Part shown: in pieces, positions 21,248 to 28,439 of the stretch
How the letters are laid out: each line of letters starts with the position of its first letter
How positions within the stretch are numbered: the stretch's first letter is position 1
DNA from: Thermodesulfitimonas autotrophica
GTDB lineage: Bacteria; Bacillota; Desulfotomaculia; Desulfotomaculales; Ammonificaceae
NCBI RefSeq assembly: GCF_003815015.1
Contig: NZ_RKRE01000001.1
Span: 380,460 to 444,459 of the forward strand
DNA length: 64,000 nt
Direction: 5' to 3'
The notes under the pieces: model-generated
Database searches by the model: none
What the model was told of the DNA's origin: nothing
Seen by the model: only the letters and a program-made list of their open reading frames with translations
Translations under genes and position numbers: made by a program

Positions 21248-22066
21248 TCAACGCCCCTGAGCCTGGGACAGCGCCCGCAGGTCGACGAAAGGCATGGCCC
21301 CGCCCGTGACCTGCGGCAGACGCCCGTCCCACTTCTCGACCGCCATCTTTTGGACTTCGATCTCGCGCAGCCGCAAAAGCTCCGGCGTCACCTGCTGGCG
21401 CTGGATCCGCAGGGCCTCCGCTTCGGCTTTCGCCTGCGTCACCTTCTGCTCGGCCTCGATCTTGATGCGCTCCAGGTCGCGCCTGGCCTTGAGCGCCCGC
21501 TGCTCGGCCGCCAGCTTCTCTTCGACGGCCTCGTTGAACTTCGCGCTGAAGTCAAAGTTAACGATGTTGAACCCGTCGACCCTGATCCCGTAAGGCGCCA
21601 GCCGGTCGGCTAAAAGGACTTGAACCTCGGAACTGACTTCCCGTCTGCGGGTGATAAGCTCCTCCGCCGTGTACTTCGCGGTGACAGCCTTGACGCTCTC
21701 CTGCACCGCCGGGGCGATCACTGTTTCCGGATAACTCATGCCCACGCGCTCGTAGAGCCGCGCCGCCGCGTCCGGCCGCACGTGGTAGTTGACCGCGATC
21801 CGCGAGGTAACGGTCTGCAGGTCGCGGCTGGCCGCCGCCGCGTCCGCCTCCGCTTTCTGAACCCGAACGTCCACCAGGGCGACCTTCTGAACCAGCGGGG
21901 CGCGCAGGTGGAAGCCTTCTCCGAGGCTTCCTTTGACGGCACCGAACTGAAGCAGAACGCCCACATGCCCCGCCGGGACTATGGCCCAAAAGCGAAAGAC
22001 GGTGAGCAGGAGCAATAACCCGACCAACCCAGCTACAATCTTAAACTGCCCGACATGCTTTCCCAA
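21248..22066 (-). CDS. SPFH/prohibitin-family membrane protein
   Basis: A 272-residue band-7 protein. An N-terminal membrane helix (residues 8-30) is followed by the SPFH domain (IVPAGHVGVLLQFGAVKGSL, then SRIAVNYHVRPDAAARLYERVG and the PAVQESVKAVTAKYTAEELI stretch), then a charged coiled coil (residues 175-240, rich in Ala, Glu and Lys). SPFH proteins scaffold membrane microdomains; on mobile elements they are found near conjugation or defence genes. It is the first gene downstream of CRISPR array A on the minus strand. AAAGGAG precedes the start. Confidence 0.85.
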   Translation of the reverse strand: MGKHVGQFKIVAGLVGLLLLLTVFRFWAIVPAGHVGVLLQFGAVKGSLGEGFHLRAPLVQKVALVDVRVQKAEADAAAASRDLQTVTSRIAVNYHVRPDAAARLYERVGMSYPETVIAPAVQESVKAVTAKYTAEELITRRREVSSEVQVLLADRLAPYGIRVDGFNIVNFDFSAKFNEAVEEKLAAEQRALKARRDLERIKIEAEQKVTQAKAEAEALRIQRQQVTPELLRLREIEVQKMAVEKWDGRLPQVTGGAMPFVDLRALSQAQGR

Positions 22067-22150
22067 AGAAACGTCTCCTTTCTTGCAAGTTTCGTCTGGA
22101 AGGCTTTCCCGGGGACTTCTTTTTTCTTTTTCTAAAACTGTTTCTACCGC

Positions 22151-22422
22151 CAGAAACCGCTTCGATTTTTGAGCTGAGTAGTAAAAGCTGCCGGCTGCGG
22201 CAGCGCCCGCAAGTCTCAGTATTGACCACTCTGAACTGTCTCAGAGTTAAAGCTCCTGAGCTGAGCACTGCAACCTAGTTAACCAGCTGCAAAACCTCGC
22301 CCCCGCGGCCTGTCTCAGAAACAAAGCTCCTGAGCTGAGCATTGCAACCTGGGACGTCGCCATTGGTTCGCAGTAATGTCGCCATGTCTCAGAAACAAAG
22401 CTCCTGAGCTGAGCATTGCAAC
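22151..22422 (-). CRISPR. CRISPR array A next to the Cas12m-like gene
   Basis: Two identical 37-nt repeats (22386-22422 and 22312-22348), a third diverged one (22238-22274) and decayed traces at 22151-22187 and 22213-22237. Spacers at 22349-22385 and 22275-22311 are both 37 nt. On the minus strand the repeat starts GTTGCAATGC and ends GCTTTGTTTCTGAGAC. The most intact repeat is nearest the effector gene and decay increases away from it, so the leader is taken to be at 22423-22495 and transcription to run in the same direction as the effector, whose stop codon lies 74 bp upstream of the first repeat. No cas1 or cas2 is nearby. Confidence 0.85.
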
Positions 22423-22495
22423 GACGGTAGGGCCAGCCTGCCGCAAGTATTTCCAGCCAACCCCGCCGCCAAGTTTTTCGAAAATCCGCTCTCTG
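22423..22495 (-). promoter_or_regulatory. Candidate leader of CRISPR array A
   Basis: The 73 bp between the effector stop and the first repeat share a block with the flank of array B next to the first repeat: both contain CTTGCGGCAGGC about 15-20 nt before the repeat on the minus strand, and a TTTTCGAAAAA-like block further out that also occurs in array C. I see no convincing promoter, so transcription may read through from the effector gene. Confidence 0.5.
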
Positions 22496-24274
22496 TTACG
22501 AATCGGCACTCTCTTTCGAAAAGTACCGTTCGAGTAAATTAACACAAGCATTATAATCCTGGTCCCATAACTCCCCACACTTCGGGCAGCGGTGCCATAT
22601 CTCCCTCGCGGCGTCGAACTTTTCCACGTACCCGCAGGCGTGGCACCGCAGGGTTGTAAAGGCGGCAGGCTGCAAAGATACGCTTACCCCCTCCCTGGCG
22701 CAGGCGTTCACAATGCACAGCCGGAGCTCCGAAGGCGCAACAATGAACCGCTGGTAGTCCGGCGGGATCGAACCCTGCGTCCCCTCCTCCGGCGGGGGAG
22801 TTTTAACCACCTTCCGCAGGTCGAAGTCCTCCAAGACTACCACGCCGTACTTGTCAGCTAACTGACTGGCAAAAATGCGGTAGATTTCCCGCCGATGACG
22901 CAGGATTTGGTCTCTTAAATGACTCTGCCAGTCGTAGAGGTGGTCCTCTCGCTGTTGCCAGTCAGAGAGCCAGTTGAGGATGCCCTTGTCACCAGGGAAG
23001 CAGTTCTTTTTCCACCGCCCGAGCAGGGACACCAGCCTGCCGGGAGAGCGCCACTCTTTCAAACTCCTGCATTCCTCCAGCAGCCACTCCGGCATTCCCT
23101 GCGCCTTTTTCAGAAACTCCACCAGGATCTTCTTCGCCTCGTTGAAGTGAGTGTCACGCAGGGACTGCAATTCTTTTAACCGCAAGAACTCCCGGTAGAG
23201 GCGGTCCGGGATGATTACCTCTCCGTGATTGCCGTGGTCGTCAAGCCAGACGGCAACCCTGATACCGCTTTCGACCCTGCGCCAGCCGACGTCCACCGCC
23301 ACCACCCCGTCTAACAGAGGCTCTTCCTTTATTGCATTTGGGAACAACTGCACCGTGAACACTGCCTTGTACCGGAAGTGCCGCCCCACACGTTCCCGCA
23401 CCACCGAGACTTGACGAACAACACCCCCTTCCGGCAGGGGCCGGTGCATGACCATCGGCAGGACCGCCCAGACGGGATTGCCGTCGGCGTCCGTACCCAC
23501 CCGGAAGTGCAGCACCGTGCGGGCCTTCCTCCGCCGCTCCGCGCGCACCGGAGAGGTCCACGCCTCCGGCGGCACGGGCCGCATCCAGCAGACGGAGTTC
23601 GGGATAAAGATGTTTCCCACCGGCATCCCCCACGGGCCCGCAGAACCTCTCTCCCGCAGCCGGACCGTGGCCTTGCCCGTCCCGTCAAACCGGTGAAACC
23701 TCAGTTCCGCTTTTTGTCCCTCGGAACGGCTTCTAACAAGGCGCTTCCTGGCATTCTCATACTCGACTCGCTCCTCGTCCCGGTTGGGCCACCAGAGCAC
23801 CCGCTTGAACTCGTCGTCCACCCGCTGGACGGCCTGCCTCCGCTCCTCCTCCAGCTGCTCCAGCTCTTCTCTCACGCCGTCGAGGGCGCCCTTCCTAGCC
23901 TCTTTGTATTGGGCCTTCAACCGGGCCAGGCAGCCCTTGAACCTGTTAAGATCCTCCAGCATCCGAGCGGACAGGGCAACGCTACCTTGCCGGTGCAGCT
24001 TGCGCTCTCTCTTGATCTCCTCCCGGAGGGAACCTATTAGGTTGCTTACAAACTCTATCTCCTTCTCCAGTACACCCAGGCTGGCTAACTCAGAGGCCCT
24101 GGCGTAAACTTCCCGCCTTTTCCTGTCAAGCTCTCTTTCTGTTTCAATCAGTTTATTCCACAGGTCACTGCGGGCGCGAAGAACGCCGACTATAGCCTCC
24201 TCCCCCGAGACCGGGGCAAGACAACCGTATTCGTAGACACGCACAACTCCTTCAGATTTTAGACCAAAAGGCAT
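22496..24274 (-). CDS. cas12m: Cas12m-like (type V-M / V-U1) compact CRISPR effector
   Basis: A 592-residue RuvC-type effector. Residues 1-190 are helical, with a long coiled-coil-like segment at about 30-170. The RuvC-I motif AVDVGWR has Asp328 and the Gly330-Trp331-Arg332 signature that I associate with V-U1/Cas12m; RuvC-II is VVLEDFDLRK with Glu482; a zinc ribbon uses Cys544, Cys547, Cys563 and Cys566; RuvC-III is DQDYNACVNLL with Asp571/Asp573. All three acidic positions are present, so catalytic loss, known for some Cas12m that only bind DNA, cannot be assumed. The ribosome binding site AAAGGAGG lies 12 nt before the ATG. The stop is 74 bp from CRISPR array A on the same strand. Alternatives are a large TnpB or another V-U subtype; the adjacent array argues against plain TnpB. 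Confidence 0.8.
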   Translation of the reverse strand: MPFGLKSEGVVRVYEYGCLAPVSGEEAIVGVLRARSDLWNKLIETERELDRKRREVYARASELASLGVLEKEIEFVSNLIGSLREEIKRERKLHRQGSVALSARMLEDLNRFKGCLARLKAQYKEARKGALDGVREELEQLEEERRQAVQRVDDEFKRVLWWPNRDEERVEYENARKRLVRSRSEGQKAELRFHRFDGTGKATVRLRERGSAGPWGMPVGNIFIPNSVCWMRPVPPEAWTSPVRAERRRKARTVLHFRVGTDADGNPVWAVLPMVMHRPLPEGGVVRQVSVVRERVGRHFRYKAVFTVQLFPNAIKEEPLLDGVVAVDVGWRRVESGIRVAVWLDDHGNHGEVIIPDRLYREFLRLKELQSLRDTHFNEAKKILVEFLKKAQGMPEWLLEECRSLKEWRSPGRLVSLLGRWKKNCFPGDKGILNWLSDWQQREDHLYDWQSHLRDQILRHRREIYRIFASQLADKYGVVVLEDFDLRKVVKTPPPEEGTQGSIPPDYQRFIVAPSELRLCIVNACAREGVSVSLQPAAFTTLRCHACGYVEKFDAAREIWHRCPKCGELWDQDYNACVNLLERYFSKESADS

Positions 24275-24301
24275 CCGGCAAGTTCCTCCTTTTGAAGCAT
24301 C

Positions 24302-24332
24302 AAAAAAAACAAAAGGCGCACGCGCGTGCGCC
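24302..24332 (-). terminator. Terminator ahead of the Cas12m-like gene
   Basis: The recurring 18-nt palindrome lies at 24315-24332 with a T-rich tail on the minus strand. It ends the type IV secretion transcript about 40 bp before the effector start, leaving little room for a separate promoter, so effector expression may depend on readthrough. Confidence 0.75.
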
Positions 24333-24719
24333 TCATTGAGTTAGCCCCTTCAGGAACCCTATGACCTTTTCTCCGTGGAACACGAGGATGTACATGACGA
24401 TCAGCCCTGCCAGGACGCCGAAGCCCGCCTTTAGAAAAGATTTGGTCAGGCTGGCCACGGCAAAACCGATCAGGATGAGGATGGCCGCCGCGATGAACGA
24501 GACGGGGATCAGGTTCTTCGCCATCCCCTTGCCCACGTGGGCGACGTTGTTCCCGATCTTGTCGAAGGACTTCACCACCTCATCCGGAGAAATCGGCTTG
24601 ACGTCGATCCCGGTCTGCTGCTGGGAAGGCGGATTTGAAGGCGCATCCGCAGCCCGGGCGGGAACCGCGAAGAGAAACAGGCAGAGCAGGAGAAGAGCCA
24701 AGGTTCGCACGGAAAGCAC
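24333..24719 (-). CDS. VirB2/TrbC-like pilin subunit (second copy)
   Basis: A 128-residue protein with a signal peptide (residues 1-23, cleavage after ARA), a polar stretch and two membrane helices (about 70-95 and 97-120), the layout of VirB2/TrbC pilins or related small conjugation membrane proteins. A similar two-helix protein is encoded at 33881-34255. It closes the long operon that includes the M23 and TM2 genes. Confidence 0.6.
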   Translation of the reverse strand: MLSVRTLALLLLCLFLFAVPARAADAPSNPPSQQQTGIDVKPISPDEVVKSFDKIGNNVAHVGKGMAKNLIPVSFIAAAILILIGFAVASLTKSFLKAGFGVLAGLIVMYILVFHGEKVIGFLKGLTQ

Positions 24720-24736
24720 CCCCTTTATCCGAGAAA

Positions 24737-25000
24737 TCAGCCGCCCTGGTTGATTTTCTCCGCCGTTTTATAGGCGTCGTATATCGCGTAGATCCACACG
24801 ACGGGTAGCAGGACGAAGCCGACCACCACGGCGCAGAGAAGCCAGGAAAGTATTTCAGCGACCATGAGGCCGATCCCCTTGCCGATTTGGCCGTTGTATA
24901 TCTGGCCAAGGCCGGCGATGAAGAAAGACAATACGGCAGCCAAGCCCGGGTTTTTCTGCAAGCTAACTCTCTCCTTCCTTTTTTGTGTTTTCGGCAACAA
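24737..25000 (-). CDS. TM2-domain-like membrane protein
   Basis: A protein of up to 87 residues with two membrane helices. The stretch NPGLAAVLSFFIAGLGQIYN followed by GQIGKGIGL and a second helix ending WIYAIYDAYKTAEKINQGG matches the TM2/DUF5683-type layout of small two-helix proteins. An alternative start at the GTG for VSLQKNPG is possible. It overlaps the upstream 84-aa frame by 38 bp. Confidence 0.65.
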   Translation of the reverse strand: MLPKTQKRKERVSLQKNPGLAAVLSFFIAGLGQIYNGQIGKGIGLMVAEILSWLLCAVVVGFVLLPVVWIYAIYDAYKTAEKINQGG

Positions 25001-25214
25001 GGTTAGCGGGCACCAGAAGTGCGGGGCTTGCCTCGGAACAGCAACACGTGCCGTCGGAGGCCAGCACCGTGTTGCAATTCCGACAGAAAACGGACAGCCC
25101 CACCGCGAGGGCGCCGACCCGCACCGGCGTCTCTCCCCGCAGAAGGCCGTTCGCGCGGTAGGGTTTTAAGTCGTCGGAAGCCGCAACGGCAGACCAGAAC
25201 TCGGAAGCCGTTAT
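24963..25214 (-). CDS. Cysteine-rich small protein with a non-canonical start
   Basis: An 83-residue frame, ITASEFWSAVAASDDLKPYR onward, containing a possible zinc site (CRNCNTVLASDGTCCC). It has a good ribosome binding site (AAAGGAG) 9 nt before an ATA codon at 25214, but no ATG, GTG or TTG nearby in frame. It overlaps the 3' end of the M23 gene by 4 bp and the next gene by 38 bp, as expected within an operon. ATA initiation is an inference. Confidence 0.45.
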   Translation of the reverse strand: MTASEFWSAVAASDDLKPYRANGLLRGETPVRVGALAVGLSVFCRNCNTVLASDGTCCCSEASPALLVPANLVAENTKKEGES

Positions 25215-26978
25215 GACGCACCACTCCTTTCTAAAAAGTCCTGTGGATCCACGTACTCCCCGTCGACGATCACCTCGAAGTGCAGGTGCGGGCCGGTGCT
25301 CCTCCCCGTGGAGCCCATGAGGCCGATGACATCTCCTCCCTTCACCTCCTGGCCGGGCTTCACCAGGATCTCCTTCAAGTGGGCGTAGGCAGTTCTGAAG
25401 GAACCGTGGTCGATCACGACCCTCTTCCCGTAGCCGCCCGCCCAGCCGGTCCAGATCACGATCCCGTCCGCGGCGGACGCCACCGGGGTTCCCTCCTGGT
25501 TCGCGATGTCTACTCCCGAGTGGAACCGCTTCGTCCCTGTGAAGGGGTCGGCCCGGTAGCCGAAGGGGGAAGTTATCCTCCCGGAGCACGGCCAGCTGAC
25601 TTTGCCCGGGGCCCCCGTGAAGTGGACGTCGGGCAAATTGAGATCGTAGGGGGAGTTGAAGCCCTGGACGTCCGCTCTAAAGGTGTCGTCCAGGTTCATC
25701 GCGAGCTGGAGGACGAACTCCACGTTGGAGTCCTTGACCAGCCCGTAGGAGTTGAGTGTCTTCTTCACCCTGTCGTAGAGGGGGCCCCTCTTGGCGACCT
25801 TCACGCACCGGGGGACGATCACCTTTAAATAGGAGTGCTCCGACTTCTCCTCGATGACCTTCGGCTCCCAGACGTAGGTGAAGTCCGCTTCGTAGGTGTT
25901 GACGTGCTTGAGGAGCCTGATTTTCTTGGTGTAGGTCTCGGAGTGGCTCTCCCATCCGTCCTTGGTCTCTACCTCCCACCAGTGGTAGTAGTAGAGCTCG
26001 AACTCCTCCCACTCGATGTCCCTGGGTTCGAGTTCTTTAAAGCGCTTCTCGGGGTCGGGCTTCCTCCCCCTCGTGCCCTGCTCGTCCTCCATCCCGTGCG
26101 CCCCGTGGACGACGGGATCGCCCAAAACCTTATCCATCGAGGCCATCAGCGCCCAGTGAACGCGATGGGGCCTGAGCATGTCCTTTTCGGAGACCACCTC
26201 GGGGTAGGAGCCCCACACGGAGCCCACCGTCGCCTCGGAGGAAGCCGTGTCCCCGGAGGCGGAGTCGACCTTCTCCTGGAAGAGGTCGGCCCTCCCCTGG
26301 AACTGGTTGAACCAGTCGGAGTCGAGCTTCAGGTATTTCAGAAAGAGCTTCTCGTCTTTGGCGAAGGGCCAGCCCGTGTCGCTCTCGCCCCAGGCGAAGA
26401 TCGCAGGGTTGTTGCTCTTTTTGCCCTTCCCGAAGAGCCTGACGGTGACGGTCCTCCTGCCCCACTGGAGGGCCTCGTCCACGTCGTCGAAGAAGAGGTC
26501 GATCCGGTTGCCCTTTATGGCTCCCCCGGTGTCCTCGGCGACCCCGTAACCGTAGCCGGGAATGTACATCTTCGTCCCCAGGGGGATCACGGAGGGGTCG
26601 ACCGCCACGGTGCCGTGGTGCGCGCGGGTCCCGGTCGCGGTTATCCCGTAGCCGGGGTCCCCCGGTCTCTTCCCGGTGGACTCGTAACCTGCGGTGTAGC
26701 CCGTGGCCTCGACGACCATAGTCCCCTCGCTACCGGGGGCTCCCCCTTCGGTTATATACCGGGGCAACATGAAGACGGAGAAGTAGAGGAAGCCGAAGAT
26801 GAAAAGGGCAATGAGGATCGGGATAACGAAGGGAGCGAGGACCGCAGCCAGCCAGGCGAAGAACCTCAGCAGAAGGCGCCTGAAGAGTTGCTTTCCCAGG
26901 TGCCTCGCGAAGCGAACCGCGAAGGCCAGACCCTGGGATAATAGCCGCTGGAGGATGTTTTCCTCGTCCGTTAGGCAT
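25211..26978 (-). CDS. Membrane-anchored 3D-domain plus M23 peptidase, 5' frameshift
   Basis: A conjugation-associated peptidoglycan hydrolase. The 519-residue frame from ATG 26770 has a 3D domain at about 20-100 (VDPSVIPLGTKMYIPGYGYG, then EDTGGAIKGNRIDLFF with the three Asp), a central region rich in acidic and aromatic residues, and a C-terminal LytM/M23 domain (FHSGVDIANQEGTPV, then GPHLHFEV). In the same frame upstream of 26770 lies a clear membrane anchor (RFFAWLAAVLAPFVIPILIA and neighbours), but no start codon. The only good start, ATG 26978 with GGCGGTG, is one base out of frame, so a single-base insertion in codon 2 or a sequencing error is likely. Confidence 0.8.
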
Positions 26979-27017
26979 CACCGCCTTTGAATCAGAGTTG
27001 AAATGCCGGCCGCGAAC

Positions 27018-27275
27018 GTCTCAACAGTTAAGGCTCCTGAGCTGAGCATTGGAACTCTTCAGTAAAGTGCAGTGCGCTTACCGCTCATGGTGTCTCAGAA
27101 ACAAAGCCCCTGAGCTGGGCACTGCGACGGCGCGCCCAGGAGGGCGAGGAAGTAGCTTATCGCCTTGTCTCAGAAACAAAGCCCCTGAGCCGGGCACTGC
27201 AACTTACCCTCCGCAGCGCCGCCAGCAGCCCGCTCGCGGTCTCAGAAACAAAGCCCCTGAGCTGGGCACTGCGAC
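27018..27275 (-). CRISPR. CRISPR array B
   Basis: Four repeats: 27239-27275, 27167-27203, 27092-27128 (37 nt each) and a diverged 38-nt copy at 27018-27055. Spacers are 27204-27238 (35 nt), 27129-27166 (38) and 27056-27091 (36). The repeat differs from array A mainly by matched changes inside a stem (GCTC/GAGC becomes GCCC/GGGC). The diverged repeat at the left end shares the CTTAACT variant with the terminal repeat of array A, so both arrays descend from one ancestral array. Read on the minus strand, the array follows the HTH gene and precedes the M23 gene. Confidence 0.85.
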
Positions 27276-27385
27276 CGACAGCGGAGCCGGCCTGCCGCAA
27301 GCTTTTTCGGCCTGCTTAACGGGTCGATTTTTTGAAAACCTGTTCCTCCCGCAAACCGGCTTTCTTTTTCGGGAAATGTCGCGTT
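27276..27385 (-). promoter_or_regulatory. Candidate leader of CRISPR array B
   Basis: This 110-bp stretch between the HTH gene stop and the first repeat shares CTTGCGGCAGGCCGGC-type sequence with the array A flank and holds a TTTTCAAAAAA block at the equivalent distance. No gene is seen. Confidence 0.45.
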
Positions 27386-28237
27386 TTAGTACCCTTTCGC
27401 CGCCGCGAAGGCCAGGCGCAATTCTATGTTCAGCGTGCCGTCGTCTTTCCCGCGCTTACCCGTCCGGATGCGGCTCCGCAGTTCTTTCGCAGAGCGCGAA
27501 AGAACAACCTTCTTTTCTTTCTGGACGGGCGCCCAGGCCAGGGCTTCTTCTTCGGTGTGCCGCCAGCGCCCAATTGTCTTTGAGAAGAGCTCCTCAAACT
27601 TGAACCTGGCCTGCTCGACCATCTTCCTGACGGCGGCCACGGTCTGATGCACGCCCACGAAGAACGCCTCTTTCACCGCCTGGAGGGCCAGCCCCTTGAT
27701 CACTTCCCGGCTGGCGGTCTTGAAGACCCGCGCCAGCTCGAAGATGCTCGGGCCGGGAACCCCCACGGCGGCCGCCTGCTCAACCTTTTTCTCGGCGGAC
27801 AGAATGCGCTTGACCACGGTGAGGTTCGTTCTGTCGGCTTTGGGGGTGTGGGGACCCGGAGGGAAAACAGGGACCGGCGCGGGGAACATCCCGGTGGCAA
27901 CGAAGCTCTTCACGGGGTCGCCGCCTTCTTTTCTGAACTCGCGGGCCGCGTCGCAGACGGCGCGCGCGATTTCCGGGTGCTGCAGGACCCGCCGCACTTC
28001 GAGGTGGTAGGCGCTGTCTTCACGGGGCTTGCCGGGACCCCGCTCGCCCCTCTTCCGGTTGGGGCCGATGCCCTGCTCCCGCCGCAGCCGGATGACGGTC
28101 CACCGCGAGGTGCCCAAATTTTCGGCCACGGCCTCGTCGGTGAGACCCTGCTCGCAGAGCGTCTTGAAGAGCTTCAGGTCGACGTTCGCCCGGGGGCGCC
28201 CTCTTTTTTGCACATTTTTTTCGCCGTTCGGACCCAT
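27386..28237 (-). CDS. HTH-domain protein with a CRISPR repeat in its 5' UTR
   Basis: About 283 residues. After a basic tail (KKCAKKRAPP type, here KRGRPRANVD) comes a helix-turn-helix: FKTLCEQGLTDEAVAENLGT followed by SRWTVIRLRREQGIG, close to the resolvase/Hin type HTH. The middle is proline-rich and the C-terminus (EELFSKTIGRWRHTEEEALA onward) is helical. It may be a transcription or recombination regulator of the element. ATG 28237 is preferred over GTG 28252 because GAGGGGG lies 6 nt before it. Transcription should start near 28318 from a perfect promoter, giving an 80-nt leader that contains a solitary CRISPR repeat. Confidence 0.65.
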   Translation of the reverse strand: MGPNGEKNVQKRGRPRANVDLKLFKTLCEQGLTDEAVAENLGTSRWTVIRLRREQGIGPNRKRGERGPGKPREDSAYHLEVRRVLQHPEIARAVCDAAREFRKEGGDPVKSFVATGMFPAPVPVFPPGPHTPKADRTNLTVVKRILSAEKKVEQAAAVGVPGPSIFELARVFKTASREVIKGLALQAVKEAFFVGVHQTVAAVRKMVEQARFKFEELFSKTIGRWRHTEEEALAWAPVQKEKKVVLSRSAKELRSRIRTGKRGKDDGTLNIELRLAFAAAKGY

Positions 28238-28252
28238 GCTCTTCCCCCTCAC

Positions 28253-28288
28253 GTCTCAGAAACAAAGCTTCTGAGCCAAACACCGGAC
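28253..28288 (-). repeat. Solitary CRISPR repeat in an mRNA leader
   Basis: On the minus strand the last 24 nt match the array A repeat at 23 positions (GCTCAGAAGCTTTGTTTCTG, then AGAC), while the 5' third is diverged. It ends 1 nt before the GTG and 15 nt before the ATG of the HTH gene, next to its ribosome binding site. The downstream 'spacer' would be the start of the gene itself. Confidence 0.8.
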
Positions 28289-28324
28289 ATTAACAACGCC
28301 GGATTAAAATCCCTGTTACACCCG

Positions 28325-28353
28325 ATTATATACCTTCAGTTTCAGACTGTCAA
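28325..28353 (-). promoter_or_regulatory. Consensus sigma-A promoter of the HTH gene
   Basis: On the minus strand TTGACA (28348-28353) and TATAAT (28325-28330) are separated by 17 bp, a perfect match to the housekeeping consensus. The predicted start near 28318 gives a leader of about 80 nt carrying the solitary CRISPR repeat. It is the strongest promoter that I see in the element. Confidence 0.85.
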
Positions 28354-28397
28354 CAAGTATTTTGAGGAGTTTATAACGTAACTACAAGATTGCTGCC

Positions 28398-28434
28398 TGG
28401 AAACACAAACGGCCCCGCTTCTGAGCAGGGCCGT
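28398..28434 (-). terminator. Terminator of the VirB6-like gene
   Basis: A 7-bp stem (ACGGCCC/GGGCCGT, 28409-28434) with a T-rich tail on the minus strand, directly before the HTH promoter. Confidence 0.65.
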
Positions 28435-28439
28435 TGCCG

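Noticed and set aside
22496-24274. Calling the effector a simple TnpB of an IS605 element
   Set aside because: Direct CRISPR array with regular 37-nt spacers, GWR after the RuvC-I Asp and length near 600 aa favour a type V effector, though a tree is needed.
25835-26941. Long plus-strand frame (368 aa) opposite the M23 gene
   Set aside because: It is antisense to a gene with two clear domains; long shadow frames are common in GC-rich DNA and this one has no motif or ribosome binding site.
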